From: Xanthomonas hortorum pv. pelargonii | GTDB lineage: Bacteria; Pseudomonadota; Gammaproteobacteria; Xanthomonadales; Xanthomonadaceae | DNA: 64,000 bases | Reading direction: 5' to 3' | Assembly: GCF_024499015.1 (NCBI RefSeq) | Contig: NZ_CP098604.1 | Coordinates: 1,984,001-2,048,000, forward strand | Shown: positions 8,733 through 17,438 of the stretch, piece by piece | How the letters are laid out: each line of letters begins with the position of its first letter | How positions within the stretch are numbered: position 1 is the stretch's first letter | Position numbers and translations under genes: made by a program | The notes under the pieces: generated by a model | What the model was told of the DNA's origin: nothing | Seen by the model: the letters and a program-made list of their open reading frames with translations, nothing else | Database searches by the model: none

Positions 8733-9743
8733 TCAGGCAACAACGCGCCAGGCATGCGTATCGGTGCGCTGCAATGCCTGCTCGACCAGGTCCCATCCGG
8801 CGCCGGGGCGGTGTGCGCCCTCGCTCAGCACCTGGCGGAATGCGCGTCCGCCGGGCTGCCCATGGAAGAGTCCCAGGACATGTCGGGTGATGTGCTTCAG
8901 CGCGAGCCCTTGCTCCAGCTGGGACTCTACATAGGGCTGCAGCGCGCGTAGCAATGCCTCGCGCGATTGTTCCGGGCGCTGATTCAGTGCCGCGTCCAGG
9001 CAGTGCAGCACGTAAGGGTCGTGGTAGGCCGCACGGCCGAGCATGACGCCGTCGGTGTGTTGCAGGTGTTCCAGCGCGGTGTCCACCGCAGCGATGCCAC
9101 CGTTGATAACCACCGGCAGTTGGGGGCGCTCCTGCTTGAGGCGATAGGCCCAGTCGTAGCGCAGCGGCGGCACCTCGCGGTTTTCCTTGGGCGACAAGCC
9201 CTTGAGCCAGGCGTTGCGCGCATGCACCACCACCATGGCAGCGCCGGCCGCGACGACTTGATCGACAAAACTGGCGAACACCAGATAGTCGTCATCGTCG
9301 TCCACGCCCAGGCGACACTTGATCGTGACCGGCAGCGTGGTTGCTGCGCACATGGCGGCAACGCACTCGGCCACCAGCGCCGGCTCGCGCATCAGGCAGG
9401 CGCCAAAACGCCCGGCCTGCACGCGATCGGAGGGGCAGCCGCAATTGAGGTTGATCTCGTCATAGCCCCACTCCTGCGCGATCGCTGCAGCCTGCGCGAG
9501 CAGGGCCGGTTCACTGCCGCCCAGTTGCAGCGCCAGCGGATGTTCGACCGGATCGAAGCCGATCAGCCGCGTGCGATCTCCATGGATCACCGCGTTGGCG
9601 TGCACCATCTCGGTATACAGCCGCGCGGAGGGCGCCAGCAGGCGATGGAAGACCCGGCAATGGCGGTCGGTCCAGTCCATCATCGGGGCGACGGACAGAC
9701 GCAAGGAGGCGGTGTAGCGATCGGCGGGAGCGGTCATCGACAA
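8733..9743 (-). CDS. dusA: tRNA-dihydrouridine(20/20a) synthase DusA
   Basis: FMN-dependent reductase that makes dihydrouridine in the D-loop of tRNA. The 336-residue length is normal for DusA. Visible motifs: SVAPMMDWTDRHCR (FMN site), TEMVHANAVIHGD, QLGGSEP, the catalytic cysteine in NLNCGCPSDRVQ, KCRLGVDD, VHARNAWLKGLSPKENREVPPL (the DusA-type insertion), and NGGI...GVMLGRAAYHDP (phosphate binding). It is monocistronic as far as seen; the flanking genes are unrelated. Confidence 0.93.
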   Translation of the reverse strand: MSMTAPADRYTASLRLSVAPMMDWTDRHCRVFHRLLAPSARLYTEMVHANAVIHGDRTRLIGFDPVEHPLALQLGGSEPALLAQAAAIAQEWGYDEINLNCGCPSDRVQAGRFGACLMREPALVAECVAAMCAATTLPVTIKCRLGVDDDDDYLVFASFVDQVVAAGAAMVVVHARNAWLKGLSPKENREVPPLRYDWAYRLKQERPQLPVVINGGIAAVDTALEHLQHTDGVMLGRAAYHDPYVLHCLDAALNQRPEQSREALLRALQPYVESQLEQGLALKHITRHVLGLFHGQPGGRAFRQVLSEGAHRPGAGWDLVEQALQRTDTHAWRVVA

Positions 9744-9917
9744 GGTGGCCGCAGTCAGCGGCCATCGGAATGCAGAGCAGGATCAACAGCTTACACGGGC
9801 ACCGATGAATCTGCCGCAGCGCATGTGCCATGCCGAAGTTCTTGGCTGTCAGATCTTGCTGAAGGATCAGCTGTTCGCAGCGTCATGCGATCGACAGCGT
9901 ATCGACAGGCGAAATTT

Positions 9918-9955
9918 GAACAAGATGCGGGTGCTAGAACAAGATGCGGGTGCTA
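9918..9955 (+). repeat. Exact tandem duplication of a 19-bp unit
   Basis: The unit GAACAAGATGCGGGTGCTA occurs twice back to back (9918-9936 and 9937-9955) without mismatch. It lies in the non-coding stretch 9744-10303 between dusA and the small membrane-protein gene. No dyad symmetry was seen, so this is probably a recent slippage duplication rather than an operator. Confidence 0.7.
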
Positions 9956-10092
9956 TGAATTGCACTGGATGCGCGCTTCGGCACCCAGCATCACGGCCAC
10001 ATCTGCCGTCGGAGCGGAGAACGACATCGCGCTAGCGCTGTTTTTGTTCTAGCTCGCCAAATCCTAGCGCTGTCGAGCGGCATCGCTATTTG

Positions 10093-10170
10093 CCGGCATC
10101 GCGCCGTCTCAGCGGTGGCGTGGGCCAGTTTGGCCGGCTGAGTCTGGCCGTGGGTGTAGCGGTAGCCGAG
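10093..10170 (+). pseudogene. Fragment of birA in inverted orientation
   Basis: About 78 bases match birA codons for SASRRFSGGLGQLAGLSLAVGVAVAE (birA bases about 1118-1195, opposite strand) at roughly 83 percent by hand alignment. The fragment reads SRRLSGGVGQFGRLSLAVGVAVAE, then diverges into unrelated sequence. There is no start, no catalytic motif and no downstream birA sequence, so it is a dead remnant. The rest of 9744-10303 holds the 19-bp tandem duplication and no gene I can support. Confidence 0.7.
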
Positions 10171-10303
10171 CAGGATGCTGCTGTCCCTGGCGGCGCCCGC
10201 ACCTGTCGAGCGAACGAGCTGCATCATTGCTTACAAGCGGGATCTCTTGCGTCAACTGCTGGCGTCAGCGCGATTGCGCGCTTTGCCTGGACGCGAGCAA
10301 CAC

Positions 10304-10528
10304 TTACGGGTTGCGGAAACCAACGCGCTCTTCGGCAGTCAGCGGCTTGCCGAGTGCGTGGTAGGAGGCGACGAGCGTGATCAGGGCGGTGCCCAGCACG
10401 GTGTAGAAGCTCCACGAGGTAGCGAGGACATGCACCTGGCCAAACACCAGCGCCACGACGGCGGTGGCGGTGCACAGCACCATGGCGAGCAGGGACATCA
10501 GGAATGGGATGGAAGGATCGAGCTTCAT
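10304..10528 (-). CDS. Small two-helix membrane protein
   Basis: A 74-residue protein starting MKLDPSIPFLMSLLAMVLC. It has two hydrophobic helices (about 8-30 and 36-58) separated by a short loop, and ends TAEERVGFRNP. The open frame extends upstream to 10624, but the ATG at 10528 gives a compact membrane protein and the extension lacks domain character. No family is recognised. It stands alone. Confidence 0.6.
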   Translation of the reverse strand: MKLDPSIPFLMSLLAMVLCTATAVVALVFGQVHVLATSWSFYTVLGTALITLVASYHALGKPLTAEERVGFRNP

Positions 10529-11285
10529 GGTCCGGGGGTTCCAAGGTGGGATAGCTTCAGCATCGGCGTTGCCCGCGCTTTCTTGAACTGTTTTCTGCGG
10601 TTTTTTCCAATGAATTTCAAGCAAGTCAGCGCGCGCTCAGATTTATGTCAAAGCCTTGGCGCACAAAGGTTTCAGCGTCAGAAAACTCCTGACGTACTGG
10701 CAGAAAAATCACCACCTCCGCCAGAGTTCCAACGCACGCGCGGCAGAAAACCGGCGGGGCGACACGGGGCGGATGGTGCCGCCAAAGGGCGGCTTCGGCA
10801 GCTGCGATTGATGCGCGGATCTTTAGCCGAACATCCGGGTCATGGCCGGGTGCAGGCGACCGACGTGACAGATGTGGGACGACCGCGCGGGGCCAGCCAG
10901 CAGGTTGCCGCTCACCGCGCTTGTCACGGCACGTCTAGGTGCTGACTGGGGCCTGGGTCTGGGCCAGCCATGGCGGAGGACGCGCATGGTTGCCGATGGA
11001 AAGGCGGGATTGGAGGAGTTCGCTACCCAGACAATGGCCTGCCTGCATAAGCCATGGCAACGACACCTAGCGGGCAGTTACCGGCTTTAGCGAATCGGTT
11101 GCCGCGAGTGCAAGCACGGTGCGACAGGCATCACGACTGAGCATCGTCCAGGCCATCAACCTTCGCTACTGGAGGCAGTGCTATTCGATGCACCCTGGCG
11201 GTAGAGCCCGTCGCCGGAGCTGACGTGCATCATCGGGCCAGGTGTCTTCGTCAGGAGAACCTGACCGGCAACAGGAAAGGCGCGC
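10529..11285. other. Long intergenic stretch with no recognisable gene
   Basis: About 750 bases between the small membrane-protein gene and ankB. Open frames here (for example across 10175-10945 and 10872-11090 on the + strand) show no signal peptide, domain or ribosome binding site and have compositions expected of out-of-frame GC-rich DNA. The AT-richer 10560-10680 segment may hold the promoter of the leftward small membrane protein. I see no clear repeat or RNA. Confidence 0.4.
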
Positions 11286-11861
11286 TCAGCGCGCCGGCGC
11301 GGTGGCGAACTCGCCGCGTTGCAGCTTGGTCACATCGTTGCCCTGCCCGTCCTTGAGGCTGAGGTCTGCGCCTTTGGCAGCCAGATCCTTGAGGACATCG
11401 GTGCGTTGAAATAGTGCCGCGTACATGGCCGCAGTCTGGCCGGCATTGTTGCGCTGGTCCGGGGCGCAATCAGCCTGCATCAGCCGCTTGGCGATGCCCA
11501 GCTCACCCTTGAAGATGGCGCCCATCAGCGCAGTGTTGCCGCGTTTGTCCTGCGCACAGGGGTCGGCGCCGGCATTGAGCAACTGCTCCACCGCCGGGCG
11601 CTGGCCGTGATAGGCGGCCAGGATCAAGGCGGTGTAGCCCTTCTCGTCGCGAGTGTTGAGGTCGTAATGCGAGCGGATGAACTCGGCGAGCATGTCCTGC
11701 CGACCTTCGCGTGCCGCATCGAAAAAATACTCGCGCAACTGCAGCTTGATCTGCGCAGGGTTGGTGGTCGCATTCGTGGTACTGGCAGTGACAGACGCGG
11801 GTGAAGCAGCGCTGGCAACTGCAGACAAGGTGCCGAGCATCAGAAATAGCAGGGTGCGCAT
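11286..11861 (-). CDS. ankB: Ankyrin-repeat protein, catalase partner AnkB
   Basis: A 191-residue exported protein (leader MRTLLFLMLGTLSAVASA). Ankyrin repeats are visible as GYTALILAAYHGQRPAVEQLLNAGAD, GNTALMGAIFKGELGIAKRLMQA and AGQTAAMYAALFQRTDVLKDLAAKGAD. The start at 11861 is supported by GGAGAG ten bases upstream. The gene lies 59 bases downstream of the catalase gene on the same strand. In Pseudomonas aeruginosa the periplasmic ankyrin protein AnkB is needed for full KatB activity, so the same partnership is likely here. Confidence 0.88.
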   Translation of the reverse strand: MRTLLFLMLGTLSAVASAASPASVTASTTNATTNPAQIKLQLREYFFDAAREGRQDMLAEFIRSHYDLNTRDEKGYTALILAAYHGQRPAVEQLLNAGADPCAQDKRGNTALMGAIFKGELGIAKRLMQADCAPDQRNNAGQTAAMYAALFQRTDVLKDLAAKGADLSLKDGQGNDVTKLQRGEFATAPAR

Positions 11862-11920
11862 GTGGCTCTCCCGAAAACGAGAACGGCACCGCGGCATAGG
11901 CCGCGATGCCGTCTGGTGGA

Positions 11921-13444
11921 TCAGTCCTGCAGGCTGGAGGCCAGCTGCTTGACGCGGGCCAGGTCACCCTTGGCAACGCGGGTCACGCCGGTGCCGTACT
12001 CGGGGTCGGCCTTGTACAGGAACGACAGCATCAGATGCTTGCTCTCGGTGTCGGTGGTGGCCAGCGACTCGCCAAAACTCTGCACCAGGTCGGCACGATC
12101 CTTCTTGTTGTAGGACCGATACAACTCGCCAGCCTGCTTGAAGTTCTGCTCGCGGGTGATCTTGGCCTGCTGGGTGGTGCCCGACAGCGGCAGCTCGCTG
12201 TAACGCGCAGCGGTGTCCTGCGGACGCGGCTCCAGGCGGCTCGGCTCGTAGTTCACGCCGCTGGTGGTGTGCCCGGTGTTGGCTTCGCCGTCCTGGTTGC
12301 CGTTATTGACGGCCACACGCGGGCGGTTGACCGGCAGGCTCAGGCCGTTGGTACCGATGCGATACAGCTGCGTGTCGGCGTAGGAGAAGATACGGCCCTG
12401 CAGCAGACGGTCTTCCGACGGCTCGATACCCGGCACAAGGTTGGCCGGCGCCATCGCCACCTGCTCGGTTTCCTGGAAGAAGTTGTCCACGTTCTTGTTC
12501 AAGACCATCTGGCCGACCTTCTGCTCTGGCACATCCGGCCAGATCTTGGTGGCATCCAGCGGATCGAAATCGAGCTTGGCCAGGTCTTCCGGCTTGAGCA
12601 CCTGCACGTACAGGTCCCACTTCGGGAAGTCGCCCTTCTTGATCGCACCGACCAGATCGTTGGTCAGGTGGCTGTAGTCCTTGGACTGGACGGCAGCGAC
12701 CTGCTTGGGATCGAGGTTCTTGATGCCTTGCAGCGTCTTCCAATGGAACTTGACGTAATGCACTTCGCCTTGGGCATTGACCAGCTTGTAGGCGTGCACG
12801 CCGTTGCCATCCATGAAGCGATAGCCGGCGGGCGTGCCTTCGTTGGAATAAAGCAGCGTCAGCGTGCGCGTGCTTTCGGGCACGTGCGAGAAGAAATCGA
12901 AACGACGCGAATCGTCATCCAGGTTGGTGCGCGGGTCCGGCTTGAACGCGTGGACCATGTCGGGGAACTTGATCGCATCGCGAATGAAGAAGGTGGGGAA
13001 GTTGTTGCCGACCAGATCCCAGTTGCCTTCGCTGGTATAGAACTTGGTGGCGAAACCATGAGGGTCGCGCAACGTTTCCGGCGAATGGTTGCCGTGCACC
13101 ACCGAGGAGAAGCGCACGAACACCGGGGTCTTTTCGCCGGCGCTGAACACCTTGGCCTTGGTCAGGCTGGACAGATCGACGGTGGCGGTGAACTCGCCTT
13201 TGACGCCCGTGCCGCGGGCATGCACCACACGCTCCGGGATGCGCTCGCGATCGAAGCGCTGCAGCTTCTGGATCAGCTGCACGTCCTGCAGCAAGACCGG
13301 GCCGGTTGGGCCGGCCGTCTGGGAATTCTGGTTGTCACCGACCTTGGCGCCATTGTCGCGGGTCAGAACGGATTGGGCGAAGACCGGCGGGGCGATCAGT
13401 GTGGGGGCTAGCAGGGCTAGCACCATGAGGGATCCAGGGCGCAT
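11921..13444 (-). CDS. katB: Periplasmic monofunctional catalase KatB
   Basis: Haem catalase converting hydrogen peroxide to water and oxygen. It has 507 residues and a signal peptide (cleavage after APPVFAQ), so it acts in the periplasm. The catalytic His lies in FDRERIPERVVHARGTGVKGEF, the distal Asn in LVGNNFPTFFIRD, and the proximal haem-ligand Tyr in RIFSYADTQLYRIGTN. The length matches small-subunit catalases. It is followed by ankB. The upstream 250 bases (13445-13696) contain no gene and must hold its promoter; an OxyR site was not resolved by eye. Confidence 0.92.
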   Translation of the reverse strand: MRPGSLMVLALLAPTLIAPPVFAQSVLTRDNGAKVGDNQNSQTAGPTGPVLLQDVQLIQKLQRFDRERIPERVVHARGTGVKGEFTATVDLSSLTKAKVFSAGEKTPVFVRFSSVVHGNHSPETLRDPHGFATKFYTSEGNWDLVGNNFPTFFIRDAIKFPDMVHAFKPDPRTNLDDDSRRFDFFSHVPESTRTLTLLYSNEGTPAGYRFMDGNGVHAYKLVNAQGEVHYVKFHWKTLQGIKNLDPKQVAAVQSKDYSHLTNDLVGAIKKGDFPKWDLYVQVLKPEDLAKLDFDPLDATKIWPDVPEQKVGQMVLNKNVDNFFQETEQVAMAPANLVPGIEPSEDRLLQGRIFSYADTQLYRIGTNGLSLPVNRPRVAVNNGNQDGEANTGHTTSGVNYEPSRLEPRPQDTAARYSELPLSGTTQQAKITREQNFKQAGELYRSYNKKDRADLVQSFGESLATTDTESKHLMLSFLYKADPEYGTGVTRVAKGDLARVKQLASSLQD

Positions 13445-13696
13445 GGCGTCAGCTCGTTTGAAGGAACTGAATCATGGCCAGCAGGCCGAAGTGTGAGAAG
13501 TCGTTAGTTATGATCGCAGCGATAGGCGAACATGATGATGACTGTGTAGCGTGATATGCATCGCCAAATATGCGGGCACCAGGTTGCAGATAACGGCATT
13601 GCCAATCTGATGCGTGAACTGACGAACTTCGTATTGCGTCACGCAAGCGCGCATGACGCTTCAAGCAATGCTGCGTCGCAAGGTTCGATCAGCCAC

Positions 13697-15829
13697 TCAA
13701 CCAATCACCCGCTTGAACGGCGGCAGTGCGTCGATGATGCGTTTTCCGTAGCGACGCGTGAGCAGGCGCGAATCGAGAATGATCACGCGGCCGTGGTCGT
13801 TGGAACTGCGGATCAAGCGGCCGGCGAACTGCGTGAGTGTGCGTAGCGCGTGCGGGATGGCGATCAGGTTGAAGGCGTTGTGGCCGCGGCTTTCCAGCCA
13901 TTCGCTCAGGGTGGAGGTCTGCGGGTCGGTCGGCACCGCGAACGGCACCTGGGTGATGACCACCGTGGTGCAGGCATCGCCGGGCAGATCCAGGCCTTCG
14001 CCGAACGAGTTCAAACCGAACAGCACCGAGCCCTCGCCGGCGGCAATGCGGCGCATGTGTTCGGTGATCAGTTGCGACTTGTTGCCCTCGCCCTGCACCA
14101 ACACGCGGTTGCGCTGCGCCAGCGGCATCAGGTCGGCGACCTTTTCCATCTTCCAGCGCGAGGTGAACAGCACGATGCTGCCCTTGGCGGTCCAATCGAG
14201 TTCGCGCACCAGATAACGCGCGACTTCCTTCGGGTGGCCTTCGCGATCGTCGGGGGTAACCGGGAAATTGGGCACGATCAGTTCGGCCTGGTTGGGCAGA
14301 TCGAACGGCGAGGCCAGCGACGCCATTTCGGCGTGATCGGGCAAGCCGTTGTCGATGGCGAAGGATTGAAAATCGCCGCCGCCGGTGAGCGTGGCCGAGG
14401 TCATCACCACCGAATCCACTTCGTTCCAGATCATCGTGCGCAGCACCTGCGCGGCCGACACCGGCGAGCAATGGCAGATCAGATCGCCATCGCGCGACAA
14501 GGTGATCCAACGCGCCATCGGCGGCTGGCCTTCCTTGTCTTCGCGTCGCCAACCGCTCCACAGATTGTGTTGCTGCTCGGCCATTTCCAAGGCCATACCG
14601 AGACTGCGCTGCAGGCGTTCGCGTGCGGAATCGTCCTGCTTTCCCTTGGCGATCGCACTGTGTGCGGCATGCACCCAATTGAACAGCGCGCGGGTTTCTT
14701 CGCCGAGTTCTTCGATCGCCGGGCCCCACTGCGGCGGCAACTTGCCGTTGGCCGCGCGCCACAACGGGTCGCGCTCGCCGGGTTCGGGCTTCCACACGTG
14801 TTCGACTTCGGTGTGGAAGGCCTTGAGCAATTTGGAAACGCGCGCGGCGACCTCGATCGCTTCGTTGGGCAGCAGGTTGCCGATCTTGTCCTTGTCCACC
14901 GCGCGGTATGCGGCGGCGATGAGAATCTGCAACCGGCCGGTGCGCCTGGCCATTTCGTCCAATGGCAGATTGGCCGCGCCCTGGTCGATTGCCACGCCGG
15001 CGATGTGATGGCCTTCGTCGAGCACCAGCAGCATATCGGCGGGCGGGGCGATCAACGGCTGGCCGTTTTCGGCATCGCCCAGCGACAGCGAAGACAGCAG
15101 CAAGGCATGGTTGGTGACCACGATCTGCGCTTCGCGCACGTCGGTGCGCGCCTTGAGCACCGGGCACTGCGCGGCGTAGCTGCAACGGCGGCCCGCACAA
15201 CCGGAGGCCGGCGTGGTGATGCGCATGCGCAGCGGTACCGAGACCTGTTCGGGCGCGTCATCCAGGTCGCCGTTCCAGGTGCGCGCGGCGTAGGCCTTGG
15301 CCAGACGTTTGGCCAGGTCGGCATCGACGGGACTGAGCGGGCGGTCGTAGAGCGCCTGCTCGTCTTCGAACATGGCGTTCTGGCTGGTGTCGCCTTCGAG
15401 TTCAGCCGCATTCCGGGTGCACAGATAGCGCGTGCGGCCCTTGGCCAGTGCCACGGTCGCTTCCAGCCCGGTGGCCTTGAGGAAGGCCGGGATGTCGCGC
15501 TCCACCAGCTGCGATTGCAGCGCCACGGTGCCGGTGCTGATCACCAGCTTTTTCTTGGTGGCCAGGGCGATCGGCACGCCGGCAGTGAGATAGCCCAGGC
15601 TCTTGCCGACGCCGGTGGGTGCCTCGGCAATGCCGATGCCGCCGGAAGTGGCAAGTGCGCGCGAGACCAGGCCGATCATCTGACTCTGCGCCCGCCGCGT
15701 GGCGAAGCCGGGCGTGTTGGCCTGCAGCTTGGCGTAAGCCTCGCGGATGCTGGCCTTGACCGGATCGGTCAGGCTGCGCTGGGGAGGGACGGGCGCCGAC
15801 GGCGCGGCCGGTGGGGCGACTTCACTCAT
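13697..15829 (-). CDS. dinG: ATP-dependent DNA helicase, DinG family
   Basis: Superfamily 2 (XPD-like) 5'-3' helicase with an iron-sulfur cluster. The 710-residue protein has Walker A in IAEAPTGVGKSLGYL, FeS-type cysteines (RYLCTRN; SGCAGRRCSYAAQCPVLKAR), a DEGH Walker B box (LVLDEGHHIAGVAID), motif III-like VMTSATLTGGGDF, and motifs V/VI in LFGLNSFGEGLDLPGDACTTVVITQVPF and QFAGRLIRSSND. It lacks the exonuclease domain of Gram-positive DinG. The role is probably resolving R-loops or G-quadruplexes in repair; that is family knowledge. Confidence 0.9.
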   Translation of the reverse strand: MSEVAPPAAPSAPVPPQRSLTDPVKASIREAYAKLQANTPGFATRRAQSQMIGLVSRALATSGGIGIAEAPTGVGKSLGYLTAGVPIALATKKKLVISTGTVALQSQLVERDIPAFLKATGLEATVALAKGRTRYLCTRNAAELEGDTSQNAMFEDEQALYDRPLSPVDADLAKRLAKAYAARTWNGDLDDAPEQVSVPLRMRITTPASGCAGRRCSYAAQCPVLKARTDVREAQIVVTNHALLLSSLSLGDAENGQPLIAPPADMLLVLDEGHHIAGVAIDQGAANLPLDEMARRTGRLQILIAAAYRAVDKDKIGNLLPNEAIEVAARVSKLLKAFHTEVEHVWKPEPGERDPLWRAANGKLPPQWGPAIEELGEETRALFNWVHAAHSAIAKGKQDDSARERLQRSLGMALEMAEQQHNLWSGWRREDKEGQPPMARWITLSRDGDLICHCSPVSAAQVLRTMIWNEVDSVVMTSATLTGGGDFQSFAIDNGLPDHAEMASLASPFDLPNQAELIVPNFPVTPDDREGHPKEVARYLVRELDWTAKGSIVLFTSRWKMEKVADLMPLAQRNRVLVQGEGNKSQLITEHMRRIAAGEGSVLFGLNSFGEGLDLPGDACTTVVITQVPFAVPTDPQTSTLSEWLESRGHNAFNLIAIPHALRTLTQFAGRLIRSSNDHGRVIILDSRLLTRRYGKRIIDALPPFKRVIG

Positions 15830-15900
15830 CGCGCTATTTTCGCACGGACCGGCGCAGCGGCTGCGACCGGCGTGCGGAACAACTGAACGCGGTTGTCTTT

Positions 15901-15952
15901 ACCTAAGAGTGTCCATCAAAACTACTGCGCAGTTTTGTTCGCCACTCTAGGT
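15901..15952. terminator. Nested inverted repeat between dinG and a small membrane gene
   Basis: An outer dyad (ACCTAAGAGTG near 15901 with CACTCTAGGT near 15943) encloses an inner hairpin, CAAAACT / AGTTTTG, with a seven-base loop. The right arm runs into the 3' end of the leftward 75-residue ORF. It may act as a terminator for that operon or be a small mobile-repeat relic. There is no long T tract on either strand, so the terminator call is weak. Confidence 0.35.
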
Positions 15953-16174
15953 ACGTCGCGGCCAGGCGTAGCGCGCCCACACCACGCCGATCACCACCAT
16001 CGCCAGGCCCATGACCAGCATGCCGGCGCCCACACCGGTCGGCCCGAAACGTTCGTACAAGCTGCCGCCCCGGTTGACCGCCGCCAGGTTGTCTGGATAC
16101 AGCAGCGTCCACATGCCTTGGCCACTGCTGACCAGGCCGACCACGGTCAGCCCCAGGGCCTTGATCGGAATCAT
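15947..16174 (-). CDS. Small membrane protein, 75 residues
   Basis: Starts MIPIKALGLTVVGLVSSGQG and has two hydrophobic helices (about 5-25 and 47-69) around a short soluble loop (PDNLAAVNRGGSLYERFGPTG). Its ATG overlaps the stop of the preceding membrane-protein gene as ATGA (16171-16174), so the two are coupled. No family is recognised. It ends inside the inverted repeat at 15901-15952. Confidence 0.65.
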   Translation of the reverse strand: MIPIKALGLTVVGLVSSGQGMWTLLYPDNLAAVNRGGSLYERFGPTGVGAGMLVMGLAMVVIGVVWARYAWPRRT

Positions 16175-16533
16175 GGCCGCTCGCTGGCTGCGGGCGGTGA
16201 GCGTTGCAGGCTGAGCGCCAGCGTCCACACCAGCACGCCGATGCCCACGGCCTGCACGGCCATCAGCACGAAATGTGCGACACCGACCACCATGCTGATC
16301 TGGCGCACATTGCCTTGTTGCAGCAACAGCATCGGAATGGCCTGAAAGGCGACTTCGGCCAGCAAACAGCCCAGCAGCACCCACAGCGCGGCCAGCCCGG
16401 CGCGCCGCAGCGATCCGCGTTGGGCACGCCACAGCAGCACCAGCCCCAACAGCAAGGCGATCAACAGCGGCACGCGCGACAGCAGGCTGGTGACCAGGGT
16501 CAGCAGGATATCGGTGGCGGTCACGCTGCCCAC
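16171..16533 (-). CDS. Membrane protein following aroE
   Basis: Up to 120 residues with about three hydrophobic segments (LLIALLLGLVLLW; LAALWVLLGCLLAEVAF; FVLMAVQAVGIGVLVWTLAL). The start is either GTG at 16533 or GTG at 16524; GAGGTGGG just after the aroE stop sits well for 16524. It lies directly behind aroE and overlaps the next small membrane gene by four bases, forming aroE-orf-orf. Function unknown. Confidence 0.68.
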   Translation of the reverse strand: MGSVTATDILLTLVTSLLSRVPLLIALLLGLVLLWRAQRGSLRRAGLAALWVLLGCLLAEVAFQAIPMLLLQQGNVRQISMVVGVAHFVLMAVQAVGIGVLVWTLALSLQRSPPAASERP

Positions 16534-16534
16534 C

Positions 16535-17386
16535 TCAATCGGCGCTGATCAGGACGGCAGCGCGTGCGCGCAGCGCGGCGTAGACCGGGTTTGTGTCCGG
16601 GCGCACGCCGTGCCACAGCGCGAAGCTTTCGGCAGCCTGCTCGACCAGCATGCCCAGGCCGTCGATGGCGTAGCGGCATTGCGCCGCACGTGCCCAGGCC
16701 AGGAAGGCGATGGCGGTTTCGCCATAGTTGAGATCGACCGCTGCGGTGAGGCTGTTGACCAGCCCCAACGGCAGCGAGAACGCACCAGCGTCGCGATCGC
16801 GCCCGGCGGCCGTGGCATTGACGATCAGCTCGAAGTCGCCCAGATCGCGCAGGTCTTCGATATAGCGCGACATCACCCGCGCCGGTTCGCCCAGCGCATC
16901 GCACAGCGCATCGGCGCGCTCGGGCGAGCGATTGACCACCACCATTTCGGTGATGCCCGCTTCCAGCAATGCCGGCGCCACGCCGCGTGCGGCGCCACCG
17001 GCGCCCAGCAGCAACACGCGACGACCGCGCAGATCCAGCCCGTGGCGGTCGGTGAGATCGCGCACCAGGCCGGCGCCGTCGGTGTTGTCGCCCTGCCACT
17101 GGCCGTCGTTGCGCACCAGCGTGTTGACCGCGCCAGCCAGCCGCGCGCGGTCGCTCAGGCTGGCCGACAACGCACAGGCGGCCTCTTTCAGCGGCAGCGT
17201 GACGTTGGCGCCCTTGCCGCCTGCCTCGGCGAAGCGCTCCAGCGCGGCGGTGAACTCCTCCGGCGGCGCGTCGATGGCGGTGTAGTCCAGCGCGATGCCG
17301 GTCTGCTTCCCGAAGTCGGCGTGGATGGCCGGCGACAGCGAATGGGCGACGGGGTGACCGAACACGGCATAACGGGATACGGGCAT
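16535..17386 (-). CDS. aroE: Shikimate dehydrogenase
   Basis: NADPH-dependent reduction of 3-dehydroshikimate to shikimate in aromatic amino acid synthesis. The 283 residues include [13 protein letters not shown] (shikimate-binding SxS), the catalytic Lys in [31 protein letters not shown] (NTD motif), the dinucleotide loop [16 protein letters not shown], and the [12 protein letters not shown] clamp. The length is typical. It heads a three-gene leftward operon with two small membrane proteins. Confidence 0.94.
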   Translation of the reverse strand: MPVSRYAVFGHPVAHSLSPAIHADFGKQTGIALDYTAIDAPPEEFTAALERFAEAGGKGANVTLPLKEAACALSASLSDRARLAGAVNTLVRNDGQWQGDNTDGAGLVRDLTDRHGLDLRGRRVLLLGAGGAARGVAPALLEAGITEMVVVNRSPERADALCDALGEPARVMSRYIEDLRDLGDFELIVNATAAGRDRDAGAFSLPLGLVNSLTAAVDLNYGETAIAFLAWARAAQCRYAIDGLGMLVEQAAESFALWHGVRPDTNPVYAALRARAAVLISAD

Positions 17387-17438
17387 GAAACGTTCTCTGG
17401 TTGACTAGACTGTGCGCGACTTTAGGCAGGAACACCGC

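Noticed and set aside
10175..10945. A 256-codon plus-strand frame between dusA and ankB
   Set aside because: No ribosome binding site, no domain, composition of non-coding GC-rich DNA, and it covers the antisense of the small membrane gene.
13850..15886. A 678-codon open frame on the plus strand opposite dinG
   Set aside because: Antisense shadow; the minus strand carries all helicase motifs.
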